Assembly: GCA_963833885.1 (NCBI GenBank)
Contig: CAWHZU010000007.1
Span: 62,001 to 126,000 of the forward strand
Direction: 5' to 3'
Source of the DNA: JASHPR01 sp963833885
Lineage (GTDB): Bacteria; Actinomycetota; Actinomycetes; Streptosporangiales; Streptosporangiaceae
DNA length: 64,000 nucleotides
In this document: positions 8,750 to 16,669 of the stretch, piece after piece
Layout: each line of letters starts with the position of its first letter
How positions within the stretch are numbered: the stretch's first letter is position 1
Translations under genes and position numbers: made by a program
Notes under the pieces: generated by a model
Databases searched by the model: none
Seen by the model: the letters and a program-made list of their open reading frames with translations, nothing else
What the model was told of the DNA's origin: nothing

Positions 8750-9080
8750 CGTCCTCTCCGCAACCCCGTCTGAGGTCCCTCTCCGCACCCGTCTGACGCC
8801 GTGGTTGCGAAAATTCGACCGTATCAGCGTGTCGTCCTCATGATCGAACAGCTGTTCGTCTAGAGTAGTCCTGCGGCCGGTCCAGCGCGGCATGCGGGCG
8901 ACATCGATTGGCGACATGCCGGGCGGCGCGGCCTGGCATCCAGGAGATTGTCGGTAGGGACGCGTAACGTCGGCCCCGACAGCGAGACGGGCTGCTGGAT
9001 ATGGCCTTTGATAGCACGGACATTGATTGCACGACGGCAGCACGGCCGGGCGGGAAGCCCCTGATTCCACAGGAGTTCAC
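8750..9080 (+). other. recA upstream region
   Basis: About 330 bp without a credible gene. It opens with two degenerate copies of a roughly 24-bp unit (GTCTGAGGTCC...CTCTCCGCAC type, 8744-8791), then carries the SOS box at 8844-8859 and a TAGAGT -10 candidate at 8861-8866. A leader of roughly 210 bases follows up to the recA ATG. AGGAG lies at 9071-9075. Confidence 0.7.
8844..8866 (+). promoter_or_regulatory. LexA (SOS) box and recA promoter
   Basis: TCGAACAGCTGTTCGT (8844-8859) matches the actinobacterial/Bacillus LexA operator TCGAAC-N4-GTTCGA in all but the last base. A TAGAGT hexamer (8861-8866) directly downstream fits a -10 element, so bound LexA would cover the promoter. Predicts DNA-damage induction of recA-recX. 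Confidence 0.88.
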
Positions 9081-11330
9081 ATGGCACCGAACGACAGGGC
9101 GGGCAATAAGGGCGGCGACAGGGATAAGGCTCTGGAGACCGCGCTCGCCCAGATCGAACGGCAGTTCGGCAGGGGCGCGATCATGCGGCTCGGCGACGAC
9201 ACCCGCGCCCCGGTGGAGGTGATCCCGACCGGATCCATCGCGCTCGACGTGGCCCTCGGAATCGGCGGTCTTCCTCGTGGCCGGATCGTGGAGATATACG
9301 GACCGGAGAGCAGCGGAAAAACGTCCCTTGCATTGCATGCGGTAGCAAATGCACAGAAGGCAGGCGGAATCGCGGCGTTCATCGACGCCGAGCACGCGCT
9401 CGACCCCGAATACGCGAAAAATCTCGGTGTGGACACCGACGCACTGCTCGTCTCCCAGCCGGACACCGGTGAGCAGGCTCTGGAGATCGCCGACATGCTC
9501 ATCCGTTCCAGCGCCATCGACGTCATCGTCATCGACTCGGTCGCCGCCCTCGTGCCCCGAGCCGAGATCGAGGGCGAGATGGGGGACAGCCACGTCGGCC
9601 TCCAGGCCCGTCTCATGTCCCAGGCTCTCCGCAAGATCGCGGGCGCGCTGAACCAGAACAAGACCACCGCAATTTTCATCAACCAATTGCGGGAAAAGAT
9701 AGGCGTGATGTTCGGATGCATGTCCTATGGCACACGGGTGACTCTCGCCGATGGAACCCAGGAGAAAATCGGCAAAATTGTAAATCAACGACTGGATGTC
9801 GAGGTCCTTTCTTATGACCCCGAGACCGGCCGCGTCGTCCCTCGCCGGATCGTCAACTGGTTCAACAATGGGCGCACTGAGCAGTTCCTGCAGTTCACCG
9901 TGGCGAAGTCGGGCGGGAACGGCAGGGCCCAGTTCGCGGCGACCGAGAACCACTTGATCCGGACGCCTGGCGGGTGGCGCCCTGCAGGTGAGCTCGCCAC
10001 CGGTGACCGGGTAGTCGTCATGGAGCCGAAGCGGCTGAGCGACCAGCAGATGCAGCTGGTCCTCGGGTCCCTCATGGGCGACGGGAATCTGTCCCCGAAC
10101 AGGCGCGGCCGGTCGGGAACCCGGTTCCGGATGGGGCACGGTGCCAAGCAGGCTGCGTACCTGAACTGGAAGGTCTCGCTTCTCGGCAACATCGGATGCG
10201 CCCGGACCTCGAACACCAAGGGCGCGGTCTTCGCCGACTTCACCCCCCTGCCTGAACTGGCCGAAATCCATGATGCTGTCTACTTCGGTGACGGCAAGAA
10301 GCATCTGAGCTGGGACTACCTGAAGCAGCTCACTCCGTTCGCGCTGGCCATCTGGTACATGGACGACGGCTGCTTCACTCTTCGGTCAAAGGGCCTTCAG
10401 GAAAGAACGCAAGGCGGAACCGGCCGGATCGAGATCTGCGTCGAGGCAATGAGTCCAGGCTCCCGAGAGCGGCTGGCGCAACACCTGCGGGACACCTACG
10501 GCCTGGATGTCAGGCTCCGTGCCAGCGGCTCAGCCAGGAAGGCAATACTCCAGTTCACCACGCCAGCCTCGGAGAAGTTCCAGAAGCTGGTCGCTCCTTA
10601 CATGCATCCCTCCATGCAGTACAAACTGCTGCCACGTTTTTACGGGCGGTTCGACGTCAAAGCGCAGTTCGCTGCTGAGGAGCAGCGGCTGGCTGGCGCG
10701 AGGATCCTGGATGTCCACGTCAAGCCGCCCACGCGCTCGATGAGCAGGTTCGACATCGAGGTGGAGGGCAACCACAATTACTTCGTTGACGGAATCATGG
10801 TCCACAACAGCCCGGAGACGACCTCGGGTGGTAAGGCGCTAAAGTTCTATGCGTCAATACGACTAGATATTCGGCGCATTGAAACACTCAAAGACGGCAC
10901 AGATTCCGTGGGAAACCGTACCCGGGTGAAGGTAGTCAAGAACAAAGTAAGCCCACCTTTCAAGATTGCGGAATTCGACATCCTGTACGGAGTGGGAATC
11001 AGCCGTGAGGGAAGCCTGATCGACCTAGGGGTGGAGCAATCCATCGTGCGCAAGTCCGGCGCCTGGTACACGTACGAGGGCGACCAGCTCGGCCAGGGCA
11101 AGGAGAACGCGAGGAACTTCCTGCGTGAGAACCCGGACACGGCCAACGAGATCGAGAAGAGGATCAAGGAGAAGCTGGGCATCGGCGCGCGCATCGATGC
11201 GGATGCGCCAGGCCCAGGCCCAGGTTCAGGTTCAGGTTCAGGCCCAGGTCCAGGTTCAGGCCCTGGCGCTGGCGTAGGCGCCGGAGCAGCCTCGGCGGCC
11301 GGGCTCAAGGTGGTCCCCGGCGGCAACTAG
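9081..11330 (+). CDS. recA: RecA recombinase precursor containing a LAGLIDADG intein
   Basis: The recombinase forms filaments on ssDNA, promotes strand exchange and triggers LexA self-cleavage. The precursor is 749 aa; removing the 364-aa intein (residues 213-576) leaves a 385-aa RecA. Visible extein motifs: Walker A GPESSGKT (74-81), VIVIDSVAALVPRAEIEGEMGDSHVG, INQLREKIGVMFG just before the intein, and SPETTSGGKALKFYAS after it. ATG at 9081 follows AGGAG. The C-terminus carries a Gly-Pro-Ser tract of about 35 residues that most RecAs lack. recX starts 10 bp downstream. Parts of the extein flanking the intein use rarer codons (ATA, CTA, CGA, GTA) than neighbouring genes. Confidence 0.97.
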   Translation: MAPNDRAGNKGGDRDKALETALAQIERQFGRGAIMRLGDDTRAPVEVIPTGSIALDVALGIGGLPRGRIVEIYGPESSGKTSLALHAVANAQKAGGIAAFIDAEHALDPEYAKNLGVDTDALLVSQPDTGEQALEIADMLIRSSAIDVIVIDSVAALVPRAEIEGEMGDSHVGLQARLMSQALRKIAGALNQNKTTAIFINQLREKIGVMFGCMSYGTRVTLADGTQEKIGKIVNQRLDVEVLSYDPETGRVVPRRIVNWFNNGRTEQFLQFTVAKSGGNGRAQFAATENHLIRTPGGWRPAGELATGDRVVVMEPKRLSDQQMQLVLGSLMGDGNLSPNRRGRSGTRFRMGHGAKQAAYLNWKVSLLGNIGCARTSNTKGAVFADFTPLPELAEIHDAVYFGDGKKHLSWDYLKQLTPFALAIWYMDDGCFTLRSKGLQERTQGGTGRIEICVEAMSPGSRERLAQHLRDTYGLDVRLRASGSARKAILQFTTPASEKFQKLVAPYMHPSMQYKLLPRFYGRFDVKAQFAAEEQRLAGARILDVHVKPPTRSMSRFDIEVEGNHNYFVDGIMVHNSPETTSGGKALKFYASIRLDIRRIETLKDGTDSVGNRTRVKVVKNKVSPPFKIAEFDILYGVGISREGSLIDLGVEQSIVRKSGAWYTYEGDQLGQGKENARNFLRENPDTANEIEKRIKEKLGIGARIDADAPGPGPGSGSGSGPGPGSGPGAGVGAGAASAAGLKVVPGGN
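9717..10808 (+). mobile_element. RecA intein with LAGLIDADG homing endonuclease (364 aa)
   Basis: Begins at Cys213 (CMSYGTRVTLADG), ends HNYFVDGIMVHN, with Ser as +1 residue (SPETT): a canonical class 1 intein. Block B is ATENHLIRTPGGW. The two DOD motifs are LGSLMGDGN (intein residues 116-124) and LAIWYMDDGCF. Insertion point (IGVMFG/SPETT), length and sequence match the Mycobacterium leprae RecA intein as recalled, not the M. tuberculosis site in GGKALK. Both splice-junction residues and both endonuclease acidic residues are present, so splicing and homing may both be active. Confidence 0.95.
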
Positions 11331-11340
11331 ACAGTCGGCA

Positions 11341-12030
11341 GTGGCGACGAGACGGCGGGCGCAGGCCGGCGCCCGGCCAGGCACCCCCGGCCCGGGTTCA
11401 GGCCTAGCCGGGCTCGGTGCCGATCCCGGGCCCGGCTACTCGAGTGCGCCTGGCCCGGGCGCACCGGGTGCGGCCAGCGCGGGCGGGGAGAGTGGTCCCG
11501 AAGCGGTGGCGCGGCAGATCTGCCTGCAGATGCTCACGGCCGCGCCGAGAACTCGCGCGCAGCTTGCTGCGGCGCTGCGGCGGCGTGGGGTGCCGGACGA
11601 CGTGGCCGAGGCGGTGCTCGGGCGGTTCGCCGACGTGAAGCTGATCGACGACGCCATGTTCGCGACCGCCTGGGTGGAGTCCCGGCACCACGGCCGGGGG
11701 CTGTCCGGCCGGGCGCTCGCAGCGGAACTGCGGCAGCGGGGCGTGCCCTCCGACGACATCCAGGCCGCGGTCGACCAGCTCGGGCCCGAGCAGGAGATCG
11801 CCACGGCGCGCAGCCTGGTGGCGCGCAAGCTCGCGGCGACCAGGGGCCAGCCGACGCCCGCGCGGACTCGGCGGCTGGTCGGCATGCTCGCCAGGAAGGG
11901 GTACTCGCAGGCTCTCGCCTACCGGGTGGCTCGCGAGGCGCTCGAACAGGAGGGCGTTGACCTGGCCGCGGCAGGAGTTGACCTGACCGAAGTGCCTGAT
12001 GAGTCGGCCGATGACATGACCGCCGGATAG
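11341..12030 (+). CDS. recX: RecX regulatory protein
   Basis: A 229-aa RecX, which binds RecA filaments and limits RecA ATPase and strand exchange. The three-helix repeat architecture is visible from about residue 58: ARQICLQMLTAAPRTRAQLAAALRRRG, FADVKLIDDAMFATAWVESRHHGRGLSGRALAAELRQRGV, and a C-terminal LVGMLARKGYSQALAYRVAREAL. GTG at 11341 lies 10 bp after recA, so the genes share the SOS promoter. The first 50 or so residues are Gly/Pro/Ala-rich low complexity, resembling the RecA C-terminal tail just upstream; this extension is longer than in typical RecX. Confidence 0.92.
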   Translation: MATRRRAQAGARPGTPGPGSGLAGLGADPGPGYSSAPGPGAPGAASAGGESGPEAVARQICLQMLTAAPRTRAQLAAALRRRGVPDDVAEAVLGRFADVKLIDDAMFATAWVESRHHGRGLSGRALAAELRQRGVPSDDIQAAVDQLGPEQEIATARSLVARKLAATRGQPTPARTRRLVGMLARKGYSQALAYRVAREALEQEGVDLAAAGVDLTEVPDESADDMTAG

Positions 12031-12634
12031 CTCTGGGATCCCTGACCCGGCACCCGAAAGACGAAGATCGCCGACTCCCTGCTTGCCCAAATCGTTATCT
12101 CGGCTTAGCCTCACGGCAGCGAGGGTTTTACTCCGCGTAGGGCGGATCGACCGAGATGAACGAGACTGGTTACGAGCACCGGGCAGCACCGGACCGGCGT
12201 GATGGTCCTGTTTTGCCCGATTGCTATGAGCGTTCGGCGTGGCTGGCCGGTTGCGGTCGGCCTCAGTCCGGGTCAGGTGCACGCCTGGCTGGTCCCGGCA
12301 TCGGCAGAAGGGAGAGCTAGACCGGGCTGAGCCGATCGGTCACAGGGCCGGTCGTGGCATTGGGACGGCAGCGCAACCCGAGGCGGGACCGGGGCAGCGG
12401 TGCCGGGAGCGACGATGCTGGGCGATGTCTGCGTGGCCAACAGCGGCCAGGCGGCGGTGCCCCTGACCGACCGTGCGGTGCGGCGTTGCCCGTCTCACCG
12501 GGCGAGCCCGCGGGCATCGCCAGCCCCACCGGGCGGCGGTGACGGCCGACGCGCAGTAGTACCCCTCGCTGCAGGGCAGGCTCCTGTTGCCGAGCCAAGG
12601 CGACAGGCAGGCCGCGAGCAGGAAGGGGTGAACC
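12031..12634 (+). other. Intergenic region recX-rny, no recognised gene
   Basis: About 600 bp. The best short frame is ATG 12156 to TAG 12320 (54 codons, starting MNETGYEHRAAPDRRDG) without a clear SD or recognised family. No hairpin-plus-T-tract, tRNA or repeat was found. It may hold a long 5' leader for rny. Confidence 0.4.
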
Positions 12635-14263
12635 GTGATGAACGGGATCGGGCTCGTCTTGGCGATCGTGCTGGCGTTCGCGCTGGTCGCTTGCCTGTCT
12701 GTGCTGGTCTTCGTGATTCGCCGATCCCCCAAGATCGTGGCTCCGGGCAGCCCGGAACAGGCCGTCGGGCAGCAGGCCTCCGCGGCCACGCAGCACCAGC
12801 TTGACGAGGCGGTGCGCCAGGCCGACCAGCTCCGCGCCCGGGCCGAGTCCGATGCGGCCGCGGTCATGCGCCAGGCTGAGACCGCCGCCGAGCAGGTCGC
12901 GCAGGGCCGCCGCGAGGTAGAGGACGAAATCCGGGCCGTCAAGGACGAGGTCAAGCAGCTTCGCGGGGACCTGGAGCGCAGGGAAACCAGGCTGGCCGAA
13001 CGTGAGGAGCGGATCGACCAGGAGGCCCGCCGGAACGACCAGCGGTCTGCCGACCTGGAAGGGCTCACCCGCGATCTCGACGCACGGGCCAAGGAACTCG
13101 ACCGCCAGGACGACGAGCGGCGCGAGATCCTCGAGCGGGTGGCTGGGCTGACCGCCGACCAGGCAAAGACCGAGCTGGTCGCCGGCATCGAGAACCAGGC
13201 AAAGCGCGAGGCCGCGCTGATCGTCAGGAACATCGAGAACGAGGCAAGGGCCGACGGCCAGACCCGCGCGCGCAAGATCGTCACCCTGGCCATCCAGCGC
13301 GTCGCCAGCGAGCAGACCAGCGAGTCCGTCGTGTCCGTGCTGCACCTGCCCGGGGACGAGATGAAGGGCCGGATCATCGGGCGCGAGGGACGCAACATCC
13401 GGGCGTTCGAGACGGTCACCGGCGTCAACCTGATCATCGACGACACGCCCGAGGCCGTGCTGCTGTCCTGCTTCGACCCGGTCCGCCGGGAGGTAGGCAG
13501 GCTGACCCTGGAGCGCCTGGTGCTGGACGGCCGGATCCACCCGCAGCGCATCGAGGAGGCCTACGAGCGGAGCAAGGCAGAGATCGAGCAGCTGTGCGTC
13601 AAGGCCGGCGAGGACGCTCTGGTGGACCTCGCCATAACCGACCTGCACCCAGAGCTCACCAACCTGCTCGGCAGGCTTCGCTACCGCACCTCGTACGGCC
13701 AGAACGTGCTCAAGCACCTGGTCGAGTCCGCGCACATCGCCGGGATGATGGCCAGCGAGCTGGGCATGGACCCAGTGCTGATGAAACGTTGCACGGTCCT
13801 GCACGACATCGGCAAGGCGCTGACCCATGAGGTCCAGGGCAGCCACGCCCTGATCGGCGCGGAGATCGCCCGCAGGTACGGCGAGCCCGAGGACGTCGTG
13901 CACGCCATCGAGGCGCACCACAACGAGGTCGAGGTGCGCACGGTGGAGGCGGTGCTCACGCAGGCGGCCGACGCGATCAGCGGCGGGCGCCCGGGCGCGC
14001 GCCGGGAGTCGCTCGAGGCGTACATCAAGCGGCTGGAGCGCCTCGAGCAGATCGCGCTGGCCCAGGACGGCGTCGAGAAGGTCTTCGCGATGCAGGCCGG
14101 GCGGGAGATCCGGGTCATGGTCAAGCCGGGCGACGTCGACGACATCCAGGCTCAGGTCATCGCCAGGGACGTGGCAAAGCAGGTCGAGGACGAGCTGACC
14201 TATCCCGGCCAGATCCGGGTCACCGTGGTCCGGGAGTCGCGCGCCATCGAGTTCGCGCGCTAG
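12635..14263 (+). CDS. rny: Ribonuclease Y
   Basis: A 542-aa membrane-anchored endoribonuclease that initiates mRNA decay. One N-terminal transmembrane helix (residues about 4-28) is followed by a long coiled coil with heptad Glu/Arg/Gln content (about 50-200). A KH domain follows (GDEMKGRIIGREGRNIRAFE), then an HD domain (LKHLVESAHIAGMM, VLHDIGKALTHE, HHNEVE) and the conserved C-terminal region. Length matches RNase Y of Firmicutes and actinobacteria. It begins GTG ATG; GGAAGGGG upstream suits either the GTG at 12635 or the ATG at 12638. It converges on the S9 peptidase gene. Confidence 0.94.
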   Translation: MMNGIGLVLAIVLAFALVACLSVLVFVIRRSPKIVAPGSPEQAVGQQASAATQHQLDEAVRQADQLRARAESDAAAVMRQAETAAEQVAQGRREVEDEIRAVKDEVKQLRGDLERRETRLAEREERIDQEARRNDQRSADLEGLTRDLDARAKELDRQDDERREILERVAGLTADQAKTELVAGIENQAKREAALIVRNIENEARADGQTRARKIVTLAIQRVASEQTSESVVSVLHLPGDEMKGRIIGREGRNIRAFETVTGVNLIIDDTPEAVLLSCFDPVRREVGRLTLERLVLDGRIHPQRIEEAYERSKAEIEQLCVKAGEDALVDLAITDLHPELTNLLGRLRYRTSYGQNVLKHLVESAHIAGMMASELGMDPVLMKRCTVLHDIGKALTHEVQGSHALIGAEIARRYGEPEDVVHAIEAHHNEVEVRTVEAVLTQAADAISGGRPGARRESLEAYIKRLERLEQIALAQDGVEKVFAMQAGREIRVMVKPGDVDDIQAQVIARDVAKQVEDELTYPGQIRVTVVRESRAIEFAR

Positions 14264-14283
14264 GCCGCCGCAGCCATCGGTAG

Positions 14284-14318
14284 CACCGGCAGTCACCCGG
14301 CGCCCGGGGCCGCCGGTG
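14284..14318. terminator. Possible hairpin between rny and the S9 peptidase gene
   Basis: CACCGGC (14284-14290) pairs with GCCGGTG (14312-14318) around a GC-rich interior, between convergent stop codons. No U-tract. Confidence 0.35.
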
Positions 14319-14349
14319 TGGTCTGCGGGGGCAGTGGCCGCGCCGCCGC

Positions 14350-16533
14350 CTAGCCATCGGTCAGCTTTACGGCCGGCACGCCCGGCGGCGTGAAGTTGAG
14401 AATCTGGCCGTAGAAGGAGAGTTCGGCCTCCAGCGCGGTCGTGACCGACTCAGCCCTGCGGAAACCGTGCGACTCGCCCTCGAACGCGATGTAGGCGTGG
14501 CGGATGTGGTGCGCGGCCAGGTCCCTGGCGATGCTCTCGGACTGCTCCGGCGGGACCACCGGATCGTCCAGGCCCTGGAGCAGCAGGATCGGGCAGGTCT
14601 TGTCGGTGACGTGGCCCACCGGGGCGCGCTCGGCATAGATGGCCTCGAACCCGGGCAGCGGCCCGATCAGCCCGTCCAGGTAGCGCGACTCGAAGTCGTG
14701 CGTCGTCTGGGCGAACGCGGTCAAGTCGGCCACACCGTAGTAGGAGGTGGCGGCGCTGAACACGCTGCCGTCGGCGGCAGCGCTCGTGGTGACCGCGGCC
14801 AGCGCGGTCCAGCCCCCGGCGGAGCCGCCGCGGATCGCCAGCCGGGCCGGGTCGGCCTCGCCCTGCTCGGCCAGCGAGCGCGCGGCAGCCGCGGCGTCCT
14901 CGACGTCGACGACTCCCCACTGACGGCGCAGCCGCTCGCGGTAGAGGCGGCCGTACCCGGTGGAACCGCCGTAGTTCACGTCGATGATCCCGATGCCGCG
15001 GCTGGTGAAGTACGCCTTCTCCAGGTCGAGCAGGCCGACGACGTTGGAGGTGGGGCCGCCGTGCACCCAGACCACGTACGGCGGGCGCTCGCCCTCCGGG
15101 CCCTCCGCGTCCGGGTTCGTCGGCGGGTACACCAGCGCGTGCACGACCCGCCCGTACTTGCCCTCCACCTCGACGTGGCGCGGAACCGGAAGGTAGGCCT
15201 CGTCCAGCGTGTCATCAAGCTCGGCGCGCAGTACCTCGAGCCGGGACGTCTCCACGTCCACCCGTATGACCGACAGTGGCTCTTTCGGGCCGCCGGCCAG
15301 GGCCGCGATCGAGGTGCCGTCCGCCGACAGCATCGGCGCGAACTCGGTCATCGGCAGGTCGAGGTCGGTCAGCTCGGAGGTGTCCGGATCCAGCACCCCG
15401 AGCCGCATGCTGCCGCGGCCGTGGGTGACCGCCAGGCGCCCGTCGCCGAGCACTGCGAACGGCCGCGCGCCGAGTTGCCACAGCGGGCCGGCGAACTCCT
15501 CCTCGGCCGGGTACAGCGCCTGCGGCGGCTCCCCGGTGAGCCCGACCTGGTAGATGTTCCACCAGCCGGTCCAGTCCGTCACCACGTACAGGCTGGTGTT
15601 GTCCCGCCAGGCCGGGGCCAGCACCGACTCCCGCAGGCCGCCCTTGACCAGCCTGCCCTGGCCAACAGATACCTGCCCGCCCTCCGCGCCCTTCCCGCCC
15701 CCACCCCCCTGGCTGACAACAGCGACCCGGAGCTCGGTGCCGTCCCACGGCATATGCGGGTGGTTCCACGAGATCCAGGCCAGGCGGGTGCCATCGGGTG
15801 ACGGCGTCGGGAACGCGAAGAAGTCAGTGCCGGTCACCAGCTGCCGGACCGCCGACGGGTCCTCGGTGGCCGAGCCGTCGAGCGGCACGGCCACGATCGC
15901 CCGGGTGACCTTGCCGTTGAAGTGCTCCTCCTGCACGCACCAGATCTCGCGGCGGTTCGGGGCGAGCGCGAAGTCGCCGTAGCGCAGCCCGGCCTGGTCC
16001 AGGTGGGCGGCGACCGGATCCGGCGTGATCGGACGCGGCTCCTGCTTGCCGTCGGCGACGTCCGGCTCGGCCACATAGAGACGCTGATCCGCGTAGTTCG
16101 CGAACACGATCGCGTGGCCGCGCGGCGCCCGCCCGCCCGACCCGGCGGGCTGCACGGACGACCGGGGGACAGGCAGATAGGACAGGCCGCCGTACTCGTG
16201 CACGCGGGACCGGACATTCCAGGGCGCGGGCAGCACGTCGGCGAGCTTGCCGCCGGCCGCGCGGTGCACCACGGTTGCCCGGCCGCCCTCTTCCGGCCGC
16301 CCCTCCTGCCACCACACCTCGCCGCCAATGACGGTCGGGAAGGCGATCCGAAGCCGACCCCGGGCCACGTCTGCCGCCGTGATAGGAGACGGCCACGCAC
16401 CGTACGGAACGCGCGGCCGCGTCGCCACATCCTCATCCTCGGCGGGCCGCTGCGTTCCGGCCCCTTCGTCTGCTCTGCCCACCGGATCCTTTGCGCCGCC
16501 CGCCCTGTGTGTCATAGGGATATGGTGCACCAC
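14350..16533 (-). CDS. S9 family serine peptidase (prolyl oligopeptidase / acylaminoacyl peptidase type)
   Basis: A 727-aa protein with an N-terminal beta-propeller region (TPSPDGTRLAWISWNHPHMPWDGTEL, DWTGWWNIYQV) and a C-terminal alpha/beta-hydrolase peptidase domain. The catalytic set is visible: GGSAGG with Ser571, GLDDPV with Asp656/657, and GESHGF with His689. The oxyanion region is VHGGPTSN. No signal peptide is seen, so it is probably cytoplasmic and cleaves short peptides. A Gly-rich insert (about residues 280-300) interrupts the propeller. GTG at 16533 or the in-frame ATG at 16515 may be the start; neither has a clear SD. It diverges from miaB. Confidence 0.88.
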   Translation of the reverse strand: MVHHIPMTHRAGGAKDPVGRADEGAGTQRPAEDEDVATRPRVPYGAWPSPITAADVARGRLRIAFPTVIGGEVWWQEGRPEEGGRATVVHRAAGGKLADVLPAPWNVRSRVHEYGGLSYLPVPRSSVQPAGSGGRAPRGHAIVFANYADQRLYVAEPDVADGKQEPRPITPDPVAAHLDQAGLRYGDFALAPNRREIWCVQEEHFNGKVTRAIVAVPLDGSATEDPSAVRQLVTGTDFFAFPTPSPDGTRLAWISWNHPHMPWDGTELRVAVVSQGGGGGKGAEGGQVSVGQGRLVKGGLRESVLAPAWRDNTSLYVVTDWTGWWNIYQVGLTGEPPQALYPAEEEFAGPLWQLGARPFAVLGDGRLAVTHGRGSMRLGVLDPDTSELTDLDLPMTEFAPMLSADGTSIAALAGGPKEPLSVIRVDVETSRLEVLRAELDDTLDEAYLPVPRHVEVEGKYGRVVHALVYPPTNPDAEGPEGERPPYVVWVHGGPTSNVVGLLDLEKAYFTSRGIGIIDVNYGGSTGYGRLYRERLRRQWGVVDVEDAAAAARSLAEQGEADPARLAIRGGSAGGWTALAAVTTSAAADGSVFSAATSYYGVADLTAFAQTTHDFESRYLDGLIGPLPGFEAIYAERAPVGHVTDKTCPILLLQGLDDPVVPPEQSESIARDLAAHHIRHAYIAFEGESHGFRRAESVTTALEAELSFYGQILNFTPPGVPAVKLTDG

Positions 16534-16654
16534 CGGGCAGGCCGGCCTACCGGAGATTCGTTACAAGGTGATCAACGAAAGCGGAAACCCGGGAATTCAC
16601 CGCAACAAGGCTCTCGCTGGCGCCCGATCTTGGCCTTAGCGGGCCCGCCGCGGC

Positions 16655-16669
16655 TAGATTGAACGGGTG
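16655..16669 (+). promoter_or_regulatory. Probable leaderless promoter of miaB
   Basis: TAGATT (16655-16660) fits TANNNT and lies 6 bases from the miaB GTG at 16667; TTGGCC at 16630-16635 is a weak -35 candidate. No Shine-Dalgarno sequence is present. Confidence 0.5.

Noticed and set aside
12156..12320. 54-codon ORF between recX and rny
   Set aside because: No clear SD, weak codon bias, no recognised homologue; kept only as a note on the intergenic region.
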